Source: Hyphomicrobiales bacterium
GTDB lineage: Bacteria > Pseudomonadota > Alphaproteobacteria > Rhizobiales > Beijerinckiaceae
Assembly: GCA_900470095.1 (NCBI GenBank)
Contig: UBZM01000019.1
Span: forward strand, 1-64,000
Length of the DNA: 64,000 nucleotides
Reading direction: 5' to 3'
Positions 61,838 through 64,000 of the stretch are shown here, in pieces. Numbering within the stretch: the stretch's first letter is position 1; each line of letters opens with the position of its first letter. Made by a program: the position numbers and the translations under genes. Under the pieces are notes generated by a model. It saw only the letters and a program-made list of their open reading frames with translations, ran no database searches and had not been told where the DNA came from.

Positions 61838-62307
61838 TCAGCCGAGCGGCCTTGCGCCCTCCTCCTGCAGCCAATCTGCGAGAGCACGAGCGCCCCTGGG
61901 CAGCTCGCTCTCGCCGGTCCAGATCAGGCCGTCGTGATTTCCATCGGCGTCAAAGCCGACAGGTGCCAGCACGCGTTGCCGATCCAAGTCGTCGGTCGCC
62001 AGGACGAGCGGGCTCAGCGCCCCCCAGCCCGGCTGAAGCCGCCTCGACGATCAGGAAATGATGGTCGTAGAACCGGATCTCGCTGGGCGGATGGCATGAG
62101 GGATGGGCAGCGAGCCAGTGCGACCAGGCGTCCGGCCGCTCTTCCCGAACAGCTTGAAGCCAAGGTCCTCCGACAGCCTGGTGATGCGCCGGCTGACGGC
62201 GCCATCGGTCAGCGCGAGGCTACCGGCGCCAGGCGCACCGAGCCGAGGCGGGCCGCCGTCTCGAATGCGCGCAGGTCGCCCAGGGATGGCAGTTGCGACC
62301 GCTTCAT
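61838..62307 (-). pseudogene. Degraded GcvA-type LysR gene
   Basis: The minus strand begins MKRSQLPSLGDLRAFETAAR and then stops. A shifted frame continues LTDGAVSRRITRLSEDLGFK, and after a large internal gap another frame ends LIWTGESELPRGARALADWL (GcvA-like C-terminus). A LysR gene needs about 300 codons; only about 155 codons' worth of DNA remain, in at least two frames. It is a frameshifted and internally deleted pseudogene, divergent from the kinase gene that it may once have regulated. Confidence 0.8.
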
Positions 62308-62381
62308 GGGTGATCTGGCATTACCGGTATGGCGCCAAAACTATCGCTTTTCTTGTCGCGTGGACGGGGCATGATCGGGAC

Positions 62382-63542
62382 ATGCGAAATGATGGGAAAG
62401 AGACGGTCGGGGTTCTCGCCGACGACCTGACCAGTGCAGCGGACGGGGCTGGCCCCTTCGTCATGCGGGGCCGCGGCGCCTGGGTCGGCCGGGGCCGGTT
62501 GCCCCGGCAACCGAGCGACGTCATCGCCGTGGACAGTGGCTCGCGCTCGGCTCCGGAGGCTGAGGTCGCGGAGCGGGTCGCGCGCCTCACCGCGCAGCTC
62601 GCCTCGCGTGACATCCTCTACAAGACGGTCGACTCGACGCTGCGCGGACATGTCAGGGCCGAGCTGGACGCGGCGTTCCGGGCCAGCGGGCGTAGGCAAC
62701 TCGTCTTCGCCCCGGCCTTTCCCGCGGCCGGACGCACGACCGTCGGCGGCGTTCAATGCGTGGACGGTATCCCCGTGTCGGAGACCGCCTATGGCCGCGA
62801 TCCGGTGCATCCGGCACGCCATTCGGTGCTTGCCGACCTGGTCCCGCCCTCCATCGGGAACGTGGTGCTGCTCGACGCCACGACGCAAGACGAGCTCGAC
62901 GCGCAGGTTGCGGCCTTGCCCGAACCGGAGGCCACGCTGTGGGTGGGTTCCCCCGGAATGGCGGCGGCGCTGGCGCGGCGGCTGGCGCCGGCAGCGACCG
63001 AGGCTCCGGCTGCAGCGGTCGGTTGCGGGCCTGGCAATATTCTCATCGTCATCGGCAGCGCGAACCCGCGCAGTCACGGTCAGGCCGATCAGATCGAGAG
63101 GGCGAGCGGGGTCACCCTGCTGCGCAGCCCGGCAAAGCGCGAGGACGATCCCGCGCCGCTTCTCCTCCGGATCGCAAGAGATGCGGCAGACAGGCTTCGC
63201 GCCGGAGCCTTCGACGCGTTGATTGCCACGGGCGGGGACACGATAGAGGCGATCCTCGACCTCCTGGACGTCCAGGAATTCGAGATCCTCCACGAGCTCG
63301 AGCCGGGTTTTCCGCTTGGCCGCGCCTGGCTCGATGACGGGCGCCCCCTCCTTCTCGCCATGAAGGCCGGGGGGTTTGGCGGGGATGACACCTTGCGTCG
63401 CGCGGTCACGCGGCTGCGCCACGGGGCGCCACTCTCTGGCCGGGGCATCGCCGATCCGGCCAGCCTGGAGACCGCGTTCGCCGATGCAGGGCCGCTCGAT
63501 TCCGCGCAAGCCCGGTCGAACAGAACGAAAAAGGTGTCCTGA
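62382..63542 (+). CDS. Four-carbon acid-sugar kinase family protein (DUF1537)
   Basis: A 386-residue kinase of the OtnK/DtnK type. N-terminal domain: VGVLADDLTSAADGAGPF (ADD-T-x-A), KTVDSTLRGHVRAEL. C-terminal nucleotide domain: ALIATGGDTIEAIL and later MKAGGFGGDDTL. Family members phosphorylate 3-oxo-tetronate, threonate or erythronate so that later enzymes can remove carbon dioxide or isomerise. The start MRNDGKETV was chosen because homology begins within 10 residues. It overlaps the next gene by one base. Confidence 0.85.
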   Translation: MRNDGKETVGVLADDLTSAADGAGPFVMRGRGAWVGRGRLPRQPSDVIAVDSGSRSAPEAEVAERVARLTAQLASRDILYKTVDSTLRGHVRAELDAAFRASGRRQLVFAPAFPAAGRTTVGGVQCVDGIPVSETAYGRDPVHPARHSVLADLVPPSIGNVVLLDATTQDELDAQVAALPEPEATLWVGSPGMAAALARRLAPAATEAPAAAVGCGPGNILIVIGSANPRSHGQADQIERASGVTLLRSPAKREDDPAPLLLRIARDAADRLRAGAFDALIATGGDTIEAILDLLDVQEFEILHELEPGFPLGRAWLDDGRPLLLAMKAGGFGGDDTLRRAVTRLRHGAPLSGRGIADPASLETAFADAGPLDSAQARSNRTKKVS

Positions 63543-64000
63543 TGGGACTTCGCTTCATCTTCATGCTGACGCGCAACGACCGCACCGTCGAAGACGCGTC
63601 GGAGCAGCTGCAAACCGCCCTGCATCTCGGGGTCCGGCATATCGGCTTCAAGGATATCGGCCTGCCGCTCGACCAGTTGAAGGCGCTGAACGGGGCCATC
63701 AGGGACGGCGGCGCGACATCCTATCTCGAGGTCGTCTCGCTCGACCGCGACAGCGAAATCGCATCGGCAAAGGCTGCGGTCGAGATCGGCATCGACGTCC
63801 TGCTCGGCGGGACGAGGGTCGATGACGTGCTCCCGATCATCGCCTGCACGACGATCCAGTACTGTCCGTTCCCGGGGCGGATCATCGGCCATCCCAGCGT
63901 CCTGGAAGGCAGCATCGAGGAGGTCGTCGCCAGTGCGCGGATGCTGGCGGCCCGCGACGGCGTGCACGGGCTCGATCTGCTGGCCTATCGCTCGCGGGAG
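63542..64000 (+). CDS. TIM-barrel-like protein, partial (cut by window edge)
   Basis: The first 153 residues of a gene starting at TGATG, so coupled to the kinase gene. The pattern FIFMLTRNDRTVEDASEQL, HIGFKDIGLP, SYLEVVSLD, GIDVLLGGTRVDDV and RIIGHPSVLEGS is a (beta/alpha) barrel with phosphate-binding-like loops. It probably acts in the same sugar-acid pathway as the kinase. The 3' end is outside the window; the exact enzyme is not recognised. Confidence 0.7.
   Translation, partial: MGLRFIFMLTRNDRTVEDASEQLQTALHLGVRHIGFKDIGLPLDQLKALNGAIRDGGATSYLEVVSLDRDSEIASAKAAVEIGIDVLLGGTRVDDVLPIIACTTIQYCPFPGRIIGHPSVLEGSIEEVVASARMLAARDGVHGLDLLAYRSRE

Overview
The window is GC-rich (roughly two thirds G+C by eye) and densely packed with short operons. 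It looks like chromosomal DNA of an alphaproteobacterium of the order Hyphomicrobiales (Rhizobiales). Bosea or a relative is a guess from gene style; no search was run. Supporting signs are the thiO-thiS-thiG-thiE operon behind a TPP riboswitch, many LysR and ABC-uptake modules, and a triplicated intergenic palindrome of a type common in Rhizobiales. No rRNA, tRNA, CRISPR array or complete insertion sequence was seen.

Layout. 0-4.2 kb: a secreted RTX/calcium-repeat protein, then very small membrane proteins and a lipoprotein-like gene. 4.6-14.4 kb: a peptide-use module with a beta-propeller-like protein, a LysR regulator, an S41-type peptidase and a complete dipeptide/oligopeptide ABC importer. 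The propeller gene and the binding-protein gene are preceded by diverged copies of one ~123-bp regulatory region. 14.6-26.3 kb: methyltransferase, DUF892 protein, small stress-type proteins, SDR, LysR/P450 divergent pair, membrane-anchored DnaC-like ATPase, UspA, and a regulator/M23-peptidase pair. 26.6-31.75 kb: a polar amino-acid-type ABC importer with an opine-dehydrogenase-like enzyme and an XRE-cupin regulator. Two near-palindromic TTCCACTATAGTGGAA sites mark its two promoter regions, and a short coupled leader ORF precedes the first permease. 31.9-35.4 kb: a scarred region with an ATPase gene fragment, an AT-rich island ending in a strong terminator, a 52-bp direct repeat, a class A acid phosphatase and a frameshifted AraC gene. 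35.7-46.1 kb: small enzymes, the thiamine operon, isochorismatase/LysR, a response regulator, an MFS carrier, an ABC transmembrane protein without ATPase domain and an APH(6)-like kinase. 46.3-51.4 kb: a TetR-controlled RND efflux operon. 51.7-55.9 kb: LysR divergent from a dienelactone-hydrolase-like, flavodoxin, SDR and cytochrome P460 cluster. 56-59.2 kb: a PIN/Phd-type toxin-antitoxin pair and Tex. 59.3-64 kb: repeats, a truncated GNAT gene, a DUF1254/DUF1214 protein of unusual base composition, a LysR pseudogene, a four-carbon acid-sugar kinase and a TIM-barrel-like gene cut by the window edge.

How the genes work together. Two nutrient-scavenging modules dominate, one for peptides and one for opine-like or amino-acid conjugates, each with its own regulator and visible candidate operator sites. 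Around them lie efflux, stress and detoxification genes. Family assignments rest on motifs read by eye. Substrates are inferred.
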